Shown here: in pieces, positions 27,646 to 35,808 of the stretch
Layout: each line of letters opens with the position of its first letter
Numbering within the stretch: position 1 is the first letter of the stretch
Assembly (NCBI GenBank): GCA_963930055.1
Contig: CAWVKS010000008.1
Coordinates: 496,001 to 560,000 of the forward strand
DNA length: 64,000 nucleotides
Reading direction: 5' to 3'
From: Pullichristensenella sp963930055
GTDB taxonomy: Bacteria; Bacillota; Clostridia; Christensenellales; Aristaeellaceae
Position numbers and translations under genes: made by a program
Notes under the pieces: generated by a model
The model's database searches: none
Seen by the model: the letters and a program-made list of their open reading frames with translations, nothing else
Told to the model about the DNA's origin: nothing

Positions 27646-30600
27646 TCAGGAGCGGACGAGGATGTCCGTCCAGTCCGCTACGTCGCACTGGCCATGATCG
27701 TTATTGCCCACGGCCACCACCGTGCCGTCCGACTTCAGGCCTACGGTATGATTGCCCCCGGCGCTGACCGCTACGATGTCCGTCCAGTCCGCTACGTCGC
27801 ACCGGCCGTCGTAGAAGTCTTCTGTTAATTCTTTCGCCACCACCGTGCCGTCCGACTTCAGGCCTACGGTGTGAGCGTTCCCGGCTCTGACTGCTACGAT
27901 GTCCGTCCAGTCCGCTACGTCGCACTGGCCGTATTCGTTATTGCCCGCGGCCACCACCGTGCCGTCCGACTTCAGGCCTACGGTATGCCCGCTCCCGGCG
28001 CTGACCGCTACGATGTCCGTCCAGTCCGCTACCTCGCACTGGCCATCACCGTTCCAGCCCACGGCCACCACCGTGCCATCCGACTTCAGGCCTACGGTGT
28101 GAGCGTTCCCGGCGCTGACCGCTACGATGTCCGTCCAGTCCGCTACGCCGCACTGGCCGTATTCGTTATTGCCCACGGCTACCACCGTGCCGTCCGACTT
28201 CAGGCCTACGGTATGTCCGTTCCCGGCGCTGACCGCTACGATGTCCGTCCAGTCCGCTACGCCGCACCGGCCGTCATCGTTATAGCCCACGGCCACCACC
28301 GTGCCATCCGACTTCAGACCTACGGTATGATACCACCCGGCGCTGACCGCTACGATGTCCGTCCAGTCCGCTGCGTCGCACTGGCCGACTTCGTTATAGC
28401 CCACGGCCACCACCGTGCCGTCCGACTTCAGGCCTACGGTATGCCAGCTCCCGGCGCTGACCGTCTCCCGGTCTGTGACCTGCTCCCAGAGGGCGAAACT
28501 CCGCTCGCGCGCGTTGGAATAATCGCCAAGCTGGCCATACAGGATAGCCGCCGCACCCAGATCCCCCGCCGCTTCCATGGCTTCCGCCGGAGCGAAGCGT
28601 ATCGCCTGCGCGCGCTCCGGGGCGTCCTCGTAGTCGCCCGCAGCTTCAAACTCCGCTGCCGCGCCATCGGCATCGCCTGCTGCCAGCAATTCCTCTGCAT
28701 TGGCGTAGTGTATTGCCTGTATGCGCTTTGCCGCATCCTGATAATTTCCGGCCAAGGCAAACTCTGCAAGCGCGCCGCTATCGTCCCCCGCCGCAAGCAG
28801 CGCTTCCGCGTGAGCGTAGTGCGCCGCGAGAGCGCGCTCCGGGGCGTCCTCGTAGTTGCCCGCAGCTTCAAACTCCGCCGCCGCGCCATCGGCATCGCCT
28901 GCCGCCAGCAATTCCTCTGCATTGGCGTAGTGTATTGCCTGTATGCGCTTTGCCGCATCCTGATAATTTCCGGCCAAGGCAAACTCTGCAAGCGCGCCGC
29001 TATCGTCCCCCGCCGCAAGCAGCGCTTCCGCGTGGGCGTAGTGGACTCCCAGCGCCCTTGCCGGGGCGTCGCTGTAATCGCCCAGCGCGGTGAAAGCAGC
29101 GAGGGCGGCATCGTATTCGCCATTGGTCAGCAGCGCTTCCGCGTGGGCGTAGTGCGACGCGAGAGCGCGCTCCGGGGCGTCCTCGTAGTTGCCCGCAGCT
29201 TCAAATTCCGCCGCCGCGCCGCTATCGTCCCCCGCCGCAAGCAGCGCTTCCGCGTGGGCATAGTGGACTCCCAGCGCCCTTGCCGGGGCGTCGCTGTAAT
29301 CGCCCAGCGCGGTGAAGGCGGTTAGGGCGGCGTCGTATTCGCCATTGGACAGCAGCGCTTCCGCATGGGCATAGTGCGCCGCAAGAGCGCGCTCCGGGGC
29401 GTCCTCGTAGTTGCCCGCAGCTTCAAATTCCGCTGCCGCGCCAGCAGCATCACCTGCCGCGAGCAATTCCTCTGCCAGAGTATAGTGGTCAGATAACATT
29501 CGCATTGCGCGATTGCTGAGTTTGATGTCCGTCCAGTCCGCTACCTCGCACTGGCCGTCACCGTTATCGCCCACGGCCACCACCGTGCCGTCCGACTTCA
29601 GGCCTACGGTATGTAAGCTCCCAGCGCTGACCGCTACGATGTCCGTCCAGTCATCTACGTCGCACTGGCCGGAACCGTTGCCACCCACGGCCACCACCGT
29701 GCCGTCCGACTTCAGGCCTACGGTATGAGAACTCCCGGCGCTAATCGCTACGATGTCCGTCCAGTCATCTACGTCGCACTGGCCGTCACCGTTATCGCCC
29801 ACGGCCACCACCGTGCCGTCCGACTTCAGGCCTACGGTATGATAGCCCCCGGCGCTGACCGCTACGATATCCGTCCAGTCATCTACGTCGCACTGGCCGG
29901 AATGGTTACTACCCACGGCCACCACCGTGCCGTCCGACTTCAGGCCTACGGTATGATTGTCCCCGGCGCTGACCGCTACGATGTCCGTCCAGCCCTCTAC
30001 GTCGCACTGGCCGCGACCGTTATCACCCACGGCCACCACCGTGCCGTCCGGCTTCAGGCCTACGGTATGACTCCACTCGGCGCTGACCGCTACGATGTCC
30101 GTCCAGTCCGCTACGTCGCACTGGCCGGCGTAAGTCCCGCCGTATCCGATATACTCTGTCGCCACCACCGTGCCGTCCGACTTCAGGCCTACGGTATGAT
30201 AGCCCCCGGTGCTGACCGCTACGATGTCCCTCCAGTCCGCTACGTCGCACCGGCCGGAAGCGTTATCGCCCACGGCCACCACCGTGCCGTCCGACTTCAG
30301 GCCTACGGTATGCCATCTCTCGGCGCTGACCGTCTCCCGGTCGGCGACCTGCTCCCAGAGGGCGAAACTCCGCTCGCGCGCGTTGGAATAATCACCGCTC
30401 CGGCCATAAAGCATGGCCGCCGCAGTCAAATCGCCTTCCGCCTCTGCGGCTTCCGCGTGGGCGTAGTGCGCCGCGAGGGCGCGCTCCGGGGCGTCCTCGT
30501 AGTCGCCCATGGCCTCGAAGGCCTGCGCGGCCTGCGCGTATTCGCCGCTCGCGTAGAGGGCTTCCGCCGCCTGATAGTTTTGGGCGGGGATATAGACCTG

Positions 30601-32601
30601 TGTGATGTACCACGCCGCGATGGCCGCGATGGCGATGAGAAGCACGACGATGATGATATTGCGCTTATGCACCCGCTCCGCGCGCTCTTCTTCCGCCGTT
30701 TCCCGCGCTTGCAGTTCCGCCGCTTTCGCCTGACACTGCTTTGCGCGCTCGGCACTGTCCTTGTAGGCGTTCAAGTTTTGAAACGCGCTGACAAGACTTA
30801 CAAATGTGGCAGCTCTTTTCGCCTCCGCCTGTTTCCGGCAAAGCCCCTGATACTCCTCTTCCCGTTTCGCCTCCGCTTCCTGCGCTTTCAGCGTCTCCAT
30901 GCGCTCCTGGCACTGCTGTGCGCGTTCGGCACTGTCCTTGTAGCCCCTCAGCGCCTTGAAGGAGTCGGTGAGGCTATGGTAAGTCTCTTTGTTTTTCGCC
31001 TCTGCCTGCTTCCGGCATAGCTCCTGATAGTAGGCTTCCCGATTGGCCTCCGCTTCCTTGCAGAGCGCCTCGGCCTTGCGGTCGGCTTCGTTCAGCGCCT
31101 GGGCGTAGGCCTCCCGCGCCGCTTTTTCGGCCTCGGCGTCGCGCTGGCGGGCGCTTTGCAGGGCGGCGGCCAGGGCGTCTGCACAGGCGCGGTCTTCGGC
31201 GGCGAGCTTTTCTTTGAACGCGCCGCGGGCAAAGCTGCGGGCGCGGCGCAGGTCGCGGTCGGCGTCCAACGACTGGCGCAGTTCCTCCAGCTTTTCCTGC
31301 CAGTAGCCCAGCACGGCCTGATACGGCTCCGGGAGGGGGTAGAGGACACGGATGTTTTCCTCCAGCAGATAGCCGGGCACGGCGAAGCGCGCTGCGGCGG
31401 CCTCGGCGCGCGCTGGGTCGGGCATTGCCGCCCGCGTGGGGACGCCCTTTTCCCCGCGTTGCAGGTATTTGACGCTCTCTTCCACATGCTGCGTCAGGCT
31501 TTGCGCGCCCACGCGGGCGAGGAATTTGCCGCGCCAGGCCTCGGCGCACTCGGCGTCCATATCCAGCGCGCGGTCGAAAAATTCGTTTGCCGCCTTCCAT
31601 TCGCCGTCTTCCAGCGACATTTCGCCGCGCTTGAGCAGGGCGACGAGGTTGGACGCGCCCTCGCCCTGCACGACCACCGTTTCATGGGCCGGCTCCGGCT
31701 CCTTGTCCGCGTCCAGCACCTTGTTGACGCCGCGGATGAGGTCCTGCAAAAAGCCGATCTTGCTCATATCGTAGGCCTGCAATACGGAGAGCTGTTCCGG
31801 CAGGTCGTAGGGGTCCATATCGCGGTAGCAGGGCAGGAGCAGCTTCTTTTTGTCCTTTTTCATCAGGGCGAGGAAGCGGCTCCACTCGTTTTTCACCCAC
31901 ACGGCGTTGAAGTTGCGCGCGCTGGTGCCCACCACGATCATCACCTTGGTAGAGTTGAGTGCGGCGAAGATGTACGGCTCGTACTGCTGGCCGGCCTTGT
32001 CCTCCAGCGTGATGCGCGCGAAGAAGACGCGGCGGCCCTGCTCCGTGAGTTGATAGTAAATCTCCTGCGCCATGATGGAATCGCGCGTGCGCTGGCCGTT
32101 TTCGTCCGTCTCCTTGTAGCAGATGAAAACGTCGAAGGGCGCTTCGGTCTGCGAGGTGGCGAGGATGCCGCGCTGCACCTCGGCGATCTTCTCCGCGTCC
32201 TGCCGGTACTGGGCGCGGGTGACGCCATCGGAATGCTGGAGGGCGGCGAGGTAGTCCACGTCCTCGAGGAAGCTATCGAAGCTGGCGCGGTGGCAGGTGG
32301 GAAGATAAGCGTGGGTGGCGGGGTCTTCCACGTATTCGATGCCGAAGCGGCAGAGGGCGCAGCACCAGTGCGCCTCGGCGTCGGTTTCGTCTTCTTCGAC
32401 GATGCGCTCGTACACGGCCAGCGCCTTGTCAAATTCGCCGATGCGGCGGAAGTAGTTGCCGCGGTTGAAGGCGTTGGCGCGCTGTTCGTCGTCTATTTTG
32501 GGGAAGGTCATGGTGGAGCCGCAACTGTCGCAGGTGCCGTAGGTGCGGTCCGGCGAAAGCTCTATGTCGCCGCCGCACATTTTGCATTTGATGATGGTCA
32601 T
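27646..32601 (-). CDS. Giant zinc-ribbon/TIR/transmembrane protein with two RCC1 propellers and a TPR array
   Basis: The product is 1651 residues. An N-terminal zinc ribbon (CKMCGG..CDSCGS, residues 6-28) is followed by a short TPR-like helical segment and a TIR domain (about 155-290: FDVFICYKETDENG, VFFARITLEDKAG, MIVVGTSARNFNAVWVKNEW; the Glu of KNEW, residue 239, fits the catalytic NADase Glu). A Glu/Lys/Ala coiled coil (about 430-630), one membrane helix (about 642-665, NIIIVVLLIAIAAIAAWYI) and TPR-like repeats come next. Then propeller 1 (about 760-1025, seven repeats), a tandem TPR array (about 1029-1367) and propeller 2 (about 1380-1650, seven repeats). Lys/Arg before the helix predicts N-inside, C-outside. 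It is last in the operon, 18 bases after the preceding stop. I infer a receptor-like NAD-processing effector. Confidence 0.85.
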   Translation of the reverse strand: MTIIKCKMCGGDIELSPDRTYGTCDSCGSTMTFPKIDDEQRANAFNRGNYFRRIGEFDKALAVYERIVEEDETDAEAHWCCALCRFGIEYVEDPATHAYLPTCHRASFDSFLEDVDYLAALQHSDGVTRAQYRQDAEKIAEVQRGILATSQTEAPFDVFICYKETDENGQRTRDSIMAQEIYYQLTEQGRRVFFARITLEDKAGQQYEPYIFAALNSTKVMIVVGTSARNFNAVWVKNEWSRFLALMKKDKKKLLLPCYRDMDPYDLPEQLSVLQAYDMSKIGFLQDLIRGVNKVLDADKEPEPAHETVVVQGEGASNLVALLKRGEMSLEDGEWKAANEFFDRALDMDAECAEAWRGKFLARVGAQSLTQHVEESVKYLQRGEKGVPTRAAMPDPARAEAAAARFAVPGYLLEENIRVLYPLPEPYQAVLGYWQEKLEELRQSLDADRDLRRARSFARGAFKEKLAAEDRACADALAAALQSARQRDAEAEKAAREAYAQALNEADRKAEALCKEAEANREAYYQELCRKQAEAKNKETYHSLTDSFKALRGYKDSAERAQQCQERMETLKAQEAEAKREEEYQGLCRKQAEAKRAATFVSLVSAFQNLNAYKDSAERAKQCQAKAAELQARETAEEERAERVHKRNIIIVVLLIAIAAIAAWYITQVYIPAQNYQAAEALYASGEYAQAAQAFEAMGDYEDAPERALAAHYAHAEAAEAEGDLTAAAMLYGRSGDYSNARERSFALWEQVADRETVSAERWHTVGLKSDGTVVAVGDNASGRCDVADWRDIVAVSTGGYHTVGLKSDGTVVATEYIGYGGTYAGQCDVADWTDIVAVSAEWSHTVGLKPDGTVVAVGDNGRGQCDVEGWTDIVAVSAGDNHTVGLKSDGTVVAVGSNHSGQCDVDDWTDIVAVSAGGYHTVGLKSDGTVVAVGDNGDGQCDVDDWTDIVAISAGSSHTVGLKSDGTVVAVGGNGSGQCDVDDWTDIVAVSAGSLHTVGLKSDGTVVAVGDNGDGQCEVADWTDIKLSNRAMRMLSDHYTLAEELLAAGDAAGAAAEFEAAGNYEDAPERALAAHYAHAEALLSNGEYDAALTAFTALGDYSDAPARALGVHYAHAEALLAAGDDSGAAAEFEAAGNYEDAPERALASHYAHAEALLTNGEYDAALAAFTALGDYSDAPARALGVHYAHAEALLAAGDDSGALAEFALAGNYQDAAKRIQAIHYANAEELLAAGDADGAAAEFEAAGNYEDAPERALAAHYAHAEALLAAGDDSGALAEFALAGNYQDAAKRIQAIHYANAEELLAAGDADGAAAEFEAAGDYEDAPERAQAIRFAPAEAMEAAGDLGAAAILYGQLGDYSNARERSFALWEQVTDRETVSAGSWHTVGLKSDGTVVAVGYNEVGQCDAADWTDIVAVSAGWYHTVGLKSDGTVVAVGYNDDGRCGVADWTDIVAVSAGNGHTVGLKSDGTVVAVGNNEYGQCGVADWTDIVAVSAGNAHTVGLKSDGTVVAVGWNGDGQCEVADWTDIVAVSAGSGHTVGLKSDGTVVAAGNNEYGQCDVADWTDIVAVRAGNAHTVGLKSDGTVVAKELTEDFYDGRCDVADWTDIVAVSAGGNHTVGLKSDGTVVAVGNNDHGQCDVADWTDILVRS
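27650..28460 (-). repeat. RCC1-like repeat block, seven units (propeller 2 of the giant TIR protein)
   Basis: Seven in-frame units share HTVGLKSDGTVVAVG, then a variable xNxxGQC, then DVADWTDIVAVSAG. Most have a period of about 111 bases; one carries an insert. DNA identity between units is very high outside two short variable windows. Confidence 0.9.
28500..29515 (-). repeat. Tandem TPR-like repeat array, with long near-identical duplications
   Basis: Units of about 35 residues (AEALLAAGDDSGALAEFALAGNYQDA and relatives) occur in series. The stretches around 28,650-28,830 and 28,860-29,040 are almost identical at the DNA level, so copy number could change by slippage or unequal crossover. 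Confidence 0.85.
29525..30320 (-). repeat. RCC1-like repeat block, seven units (propeller 1 of the giant TIR protein)
   Basis: Seven in-frame units share the framework of propeller 2, differing at xNxxG (DNASG, DNGRG, SNHSG, DNGDG, GNGSG) and at the two residues before HTV. One unit carries a longer loop (YIGYGGTYAG). Confidence 0.9.
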
Positions 32602-32619
32602 GGGCGCTCCTCCTGCGTA

Positions 32620-35094
32620 TCAGCGTTTGGTAAGGTCGGTCTTTTCCGAGCGGACGGCGGCGAGGCGCTCCTCGATCTCGCGGCGGCGTTTGCCGGTGAA
32701 GAGACCGCGGAGGGAGGCAAGCTCGTTTTGCAGGCGCGTTTCCTCGGCGGCGAGGGCGGCGAGGCGCTGCTGGCGGGCTTGTTCGGCAAGGCGGGCTTGT
32801 TCGGCGGCGCGACGGGCTTCCTCCTCGGCGCGACGGCGGGCTTCCTCCTCGGCGCGACGAGATTCTTCTTCGCGGCGGCGGGCTTCCTCCTCGGCGCGAC
32901 GGGCTTCTTCGGCACGTTCTGATTCCAACATGCTAAAATTGTTAAAGAGTTTCCAGCCTTTTACGTCGCACTGGCCGCCATCGTCACCGCCCACGGCCAC
33001 CACCGTGCCGTCCGACTTCAGGCCTACGGTATGATGGTTCCCAGCGCTGACCGCTACAATGTCCGTCCAGTCCACTACGCCGCACTGGCCGTATTTGTTA
33101 TTGCCCACGGCCACCACCGTGCCGTCCGACTTCAGACCTACGGTATGATAGTCCCCGGCGCTGACCGCTACGATGTCCCTCCAGTCCGCTACGTCACACT
33201 GGACGTAATCGTTATTGCCCACGGCCACCACCGTGCCGTCCGACTTCAGGCCTACGGTATGATACATCCCGGCGCTGACCGCTACGATGTCCGTCCAGTC
33301 CGCTGCGTCGCACTGGCCGTATTTGTTCCGGCCCACGGCCACCACCGTGCCGTCCGACTTCAAGCCTACGGTATGACTCCACCCGGCGCTGACCGCTACG
33401 ATGTCCGTCCAGTCCGCTACGTCGCACTGGCCGTAATGGTTACCGCCCACGGCTACCACCGTGCCGTCCGACTTCAGGCCTACGGTATGATAGTCCCCGG
33501 CGCTGACCGCTACGATGTCCGTCCAGTCCGCTACGTCGCACTGGCCGTATTTGTTCCGGCCCACGGCCACCACCGTGCCGTCCGACTTCAAGCCTACGGT
33601 ATGACTCCACCCGGCGCTGACCGCTACGATGTCCCTCCAGTCCGCTACGCTGCACTGGCCGTCATCGTTCCAGCCCACGGCCACCACCGTGCCGTCCGAC
33701 TTCAGGCCTACGGTATGATGGTTCCCAGCGCTGACCAACGCCCTCGCGGGGCTTATCTTCTCGTGGACTTCTTTCACTTTCTGAATGTGTTTTTCGCGCT
33801 CAATGCGTTCACGTTCACGTTCGCGTTCACGCCGCGCTTCTTCCTCGGCAATGCGCTTCTTCTGCTCCATGTCCATACATTTCTGCACGTCTTCCAGCCA
33901 ATTCAGCAAGTCCCCCTGCGCGAATTGCCGCGCGCGCTCAAAAGCCTTGTCCGGCGCATGGCGCAGCGAAATAAGCTCCTCGCGGTATTCTTCCCGCGAA
34001 TGCGCCTTCGCTTTGCCCATGGCGACGCCCAGATAGGCCTCGGCCTTTTGCGGGTCGATATTCAGCGCCTGCTCGAAGAAATCGTTGGCCTTTTGCCATT
34101 CGCCATCTTCCAGCGCCATGTTGCCGCGCGTGACCAGCGTGTCCGCCGTGCCGCCGCCCGCCGCCTGCACGATGACCGGCTGCGCCGCCTGTACCGCGCC
34201 TTTGCCCAGCAGCTTTTCCACGCCGCGCACCAAATCCTGCACCGCCCCCAGCTTGCCCATGTCCTGCCCCTGCAGGTGGGCAAATTCCTTCGGCATGTCG
34301 TAGGCGTCCACGCCCTTGTAGCAGGGAATCAGGTGCTTCTTCTGCCCCGAGGCGATGAGCGCCAAAAAGCGGCTCCATTCGTTCTTTACCCACACGGCGT
34401 TGAAGTATTCATAGTCCGTGCCGAATACGAGCATCACCTTGGCGCTGTTCAGCGCCGCGAAGATGTACGGCTCGTATTCCGTGCCCAATTTGTCCTCCAG
34501 CGTGATGCGCGAGAAGAAAACGCGATAGCCCTTCTCCGTCAGGGCGTCGTACACCTCCTGCGCCATCACGCTATCCGGCGTGCGCTCGCCGTTTTCGTCG
34601 GTTTCCTTGTAGCAGATGAAGATGTCGTAGGGCTGTTCCTTGCCCGACAGTTCCACGATGCGGCGACGGATGTCCTCAATGGCCTTGGCTTCCTCGCGGT
34701 ACACCTTGCGCGAAACGGCGTCGGCGTTCTCCTGCGCCTGTTCAAAGTCCGGGTCCTCCAGGATGCTCTCGAAGGACGAGCGGTGGCAGGTGGGTATCTT
34801 TTTGCCGGTGGCCGGGTCGTCCACGTATTCGATGCCGTAACGACAGAGCACGAGGCCCCAGTAGGCCTCCGCCTCGGTGGGAAACTCGGCGACGATGCTT
34901 TCGTACACCGAAGCCGCCTTGTCGAATTCGCAGGCCGCGCGCAGGCGGTTGGCCCGCGCGAACAGCGTCAGCTTCTTTTCGTTGTCCGCCGTGGGCACCG
35001 TCTGCCGCGTGCCGCAGTATTCGCACTCCGCCACGGTCATGCCCGCTTCGATATTCAGGTCGCCCCCGCACATTTTGCATTTGATGATGGCCAT
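32620..35094 (-). CDS. Soluble zinc-ribbon/TIR/RCC1-propeller protein
   Basis: The product is 824 residues: zinc ribbon (CKMCGG..CEYCGT, 6-28), helical TPR-like part (about 40-90), TIR domain (about 155-290: YDIFICYKETDENG, VFFSRITLEDKLG, MLVFGTDYEYFNAVWVKNEW, with Glu 239), a helical region with a strongly charged coiled coil (about 400-445, Arg/Glu runs), a seven-repeat RCC1-like propeller (about 453-715), and a C-terminal Glu/Arg/Ala coiled coil (about 715-824). No membrane helix is present, unlike the other two TIR proteins of the operon. Residues 1-310 are nearly identical to those of the 38,628-41,996 protein, also in DNA. It could be the cytosolic partner of the membrane TIR proteins; this is inference. 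Confidence 0.85.
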   Translation of the reverse strand: MAIIKCKMCGGDLNIEAGMTVAECEYCGTRQTVPTADNEKKLTLFARANRLRAACEFDKAASVYESIVAEFPTEAEAYWGLVLCRYGIEYVDDPATGKKIPTCHRSSFESILEDPDFEQAQENADAVSRKVYREEAKAIEDIRRRIVELSGKEQPYDIFICYKETDENGERTPDSVMAQEVYDALTEKGYRVFFSRITLEDKLGTEYEPYIFAALNSAKVMLVFGTDYEYFNAVWVKNEWSRFLALIASGQKKHLIPCYKGVDAYDMPKEFAHLQGQDMGKLGAVQDLVRGVEKLLGKGAVQAAQPVIVQAAGGGTADTLVTRGNMALEDGEWQKANDFFEQALNIDPQKAEAYLGVAMGKAKAHSREEYREELISLRHAPDKAFERARQFAQGDLLNWLEDVQKCMDMEQKKRIAEEEARRERERERERIEREKHIQKVKEVHEKISPARALVSAGNHHTVGLKSDGTVVAVGWNDDGQCSVADWRDIVAVSAGWSHTVGLKSDGTVVAVGRNKYGQCDVADWTDIVAVSAGDYHTVGLKSDGTVVAVGGNHYGQCDVADWTDIVAVSAGWSHTVGLKSDGTVVAVGRNKYGQCDAADWTDIVAVSAGMYHTVGLKSDGTVVAVGNNDYVQCDVADWRDIVAVSAGDYHTVGLKSDGTVVAVGNNKYGQCGVVDWTDIVAVSAGNHHTVGLKSDGTVVAVGGDDGGQCDVKGWKLFNNFSMLESERAEEARRAEEEARRREEESRRAEEEARRRAEEEARRAAEQARLAEQARQQRLAALAAEETRLQNELASLRGLFTGKRRREIEERLAAVRSEKTDLTKR
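32950..33735 (-). repeat. RCC1-like repeat block, seven units (soluble TIR protein)
   Basis: Seven units with the GLKSDGTVVAVG framework. Variable windows read WNDDG, RNKYG, GNHYG, RNKYG, NNDYV, NNKYG and GDDGG. Two RNKYG units are nearly identical over 200 bases. Confidence 0.9.
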
Positions 35095-35115
35095 ATGTAT
35101 CCCCTTCCCAATTTT

Positions 35116-35805
35116 TTACTTGTTCAGTTTGCAGAGCCGGTTTCTTTCCGCGAGCAGGGCGGCGGTTTTGCGGCAGAGTTCGAGCACGCCGTCGCCATCG
35201 CCATCGGTGAGGGCGCGCTCCATGCTGTCCATGCAGGCGCGCAGGTCGGCTTCCAGCGGCGCGGTGGCGGCGTTGCTGACGGGGTCGCTGAAGCGGAATT
35301 CATCGGCGAGCTTTTTCAGCTGCGCGCACACCGCCTCGCCCTGCGCCTGGCCCGCCAGCGCCCCGGCGCGGGACTGCAATTCGCGCATGGCGGCGACGTC
35401 CTTTTGCAGATGGACGTCCTGACGGCGAATCTCATCGCGGATGGCGGAGGCGGCCATGCAGCCGATGGCCGCCAGCACGAAGATGACCGCTTCCACCACC
35501 AGCGCCGCCCAGAGGGGAATCCAAACGCTCAGCGCCATGCACAGCAGGCCGACGACGGCCTGCGCCAGCAGATAGACGAGTGCCAGCTGGGCGATGGGGA
35601 AGCCATAGAGGCTATCGCGCGCCCCGCCCTTGGGGGTGAAGGCGTAAAGCGACAGAGGCAATTGCGCGACGATGGCCGCGCTGGTAAAGGCGTAGGCCAG
35701 CCAGAAGACAGGCGTGCGCACGAAGGGAATGGCAAAAGCGATGACATTAAAGAGCGCCAGCAGCAGCACGACGGTCGCGGCGACGCGCGCGATGTTCTTT
35801 TTCAT
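35116..35805 (-). CDS. Four-helix membrane protein of unknown function in the TIR/SIR2 operon
   Basis: The product is 229 residues with four predicted membrane helices in the first half (about 8-30, 36-57, 70-92 and 96-118), the first possibly a signal anchor, and then a soluble coiled-coil half (about 120-229, RDEIRRQDVHLQKDVAAMRELQSRAG and MERALTDGDGDGVLELCRKTAALLAERNRL). It resembles no family that I recognise. The ATG at 35805 lies three bases after the SPFH stop, so the two are tightly coupled; four-helix membrane partners are often found with SPFH scaffold proteins. A scaffold or membrane-damage effector role is possible. Confidence 0.7.
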   Translation of the reverse strand: MKKNIARVAATVVLLLALFNVIAFAIPFVRTPVFWLAYAFTSAAIVAQLPLSLYAFTPKGGARDSLYGFPIAQLALVYLLAQAVVGLLCMALSVWIPLWAALVVEAVIFVLAAIGCMAASAIRDEIRRQDVHLQKDVAAMRELQSRAGALAGQAQGEAVCAQLKKLADEFRFSDPVSNAATAPLEADLRACMDSMERALTDGDGDGVLELCRKTAALLAERNRLCKLNK

Positions 35806-35808
35806 GGT

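Noticed and set aside
27650..30320. Regular repeats of about 111 bases that could be mistaken for a CRISPR array or satellite DNA.
   Set aside because: They are in frame and encode RCC1-like repeats, the unit length is a multiple of three, and no cas genes or short unique spacers exist.
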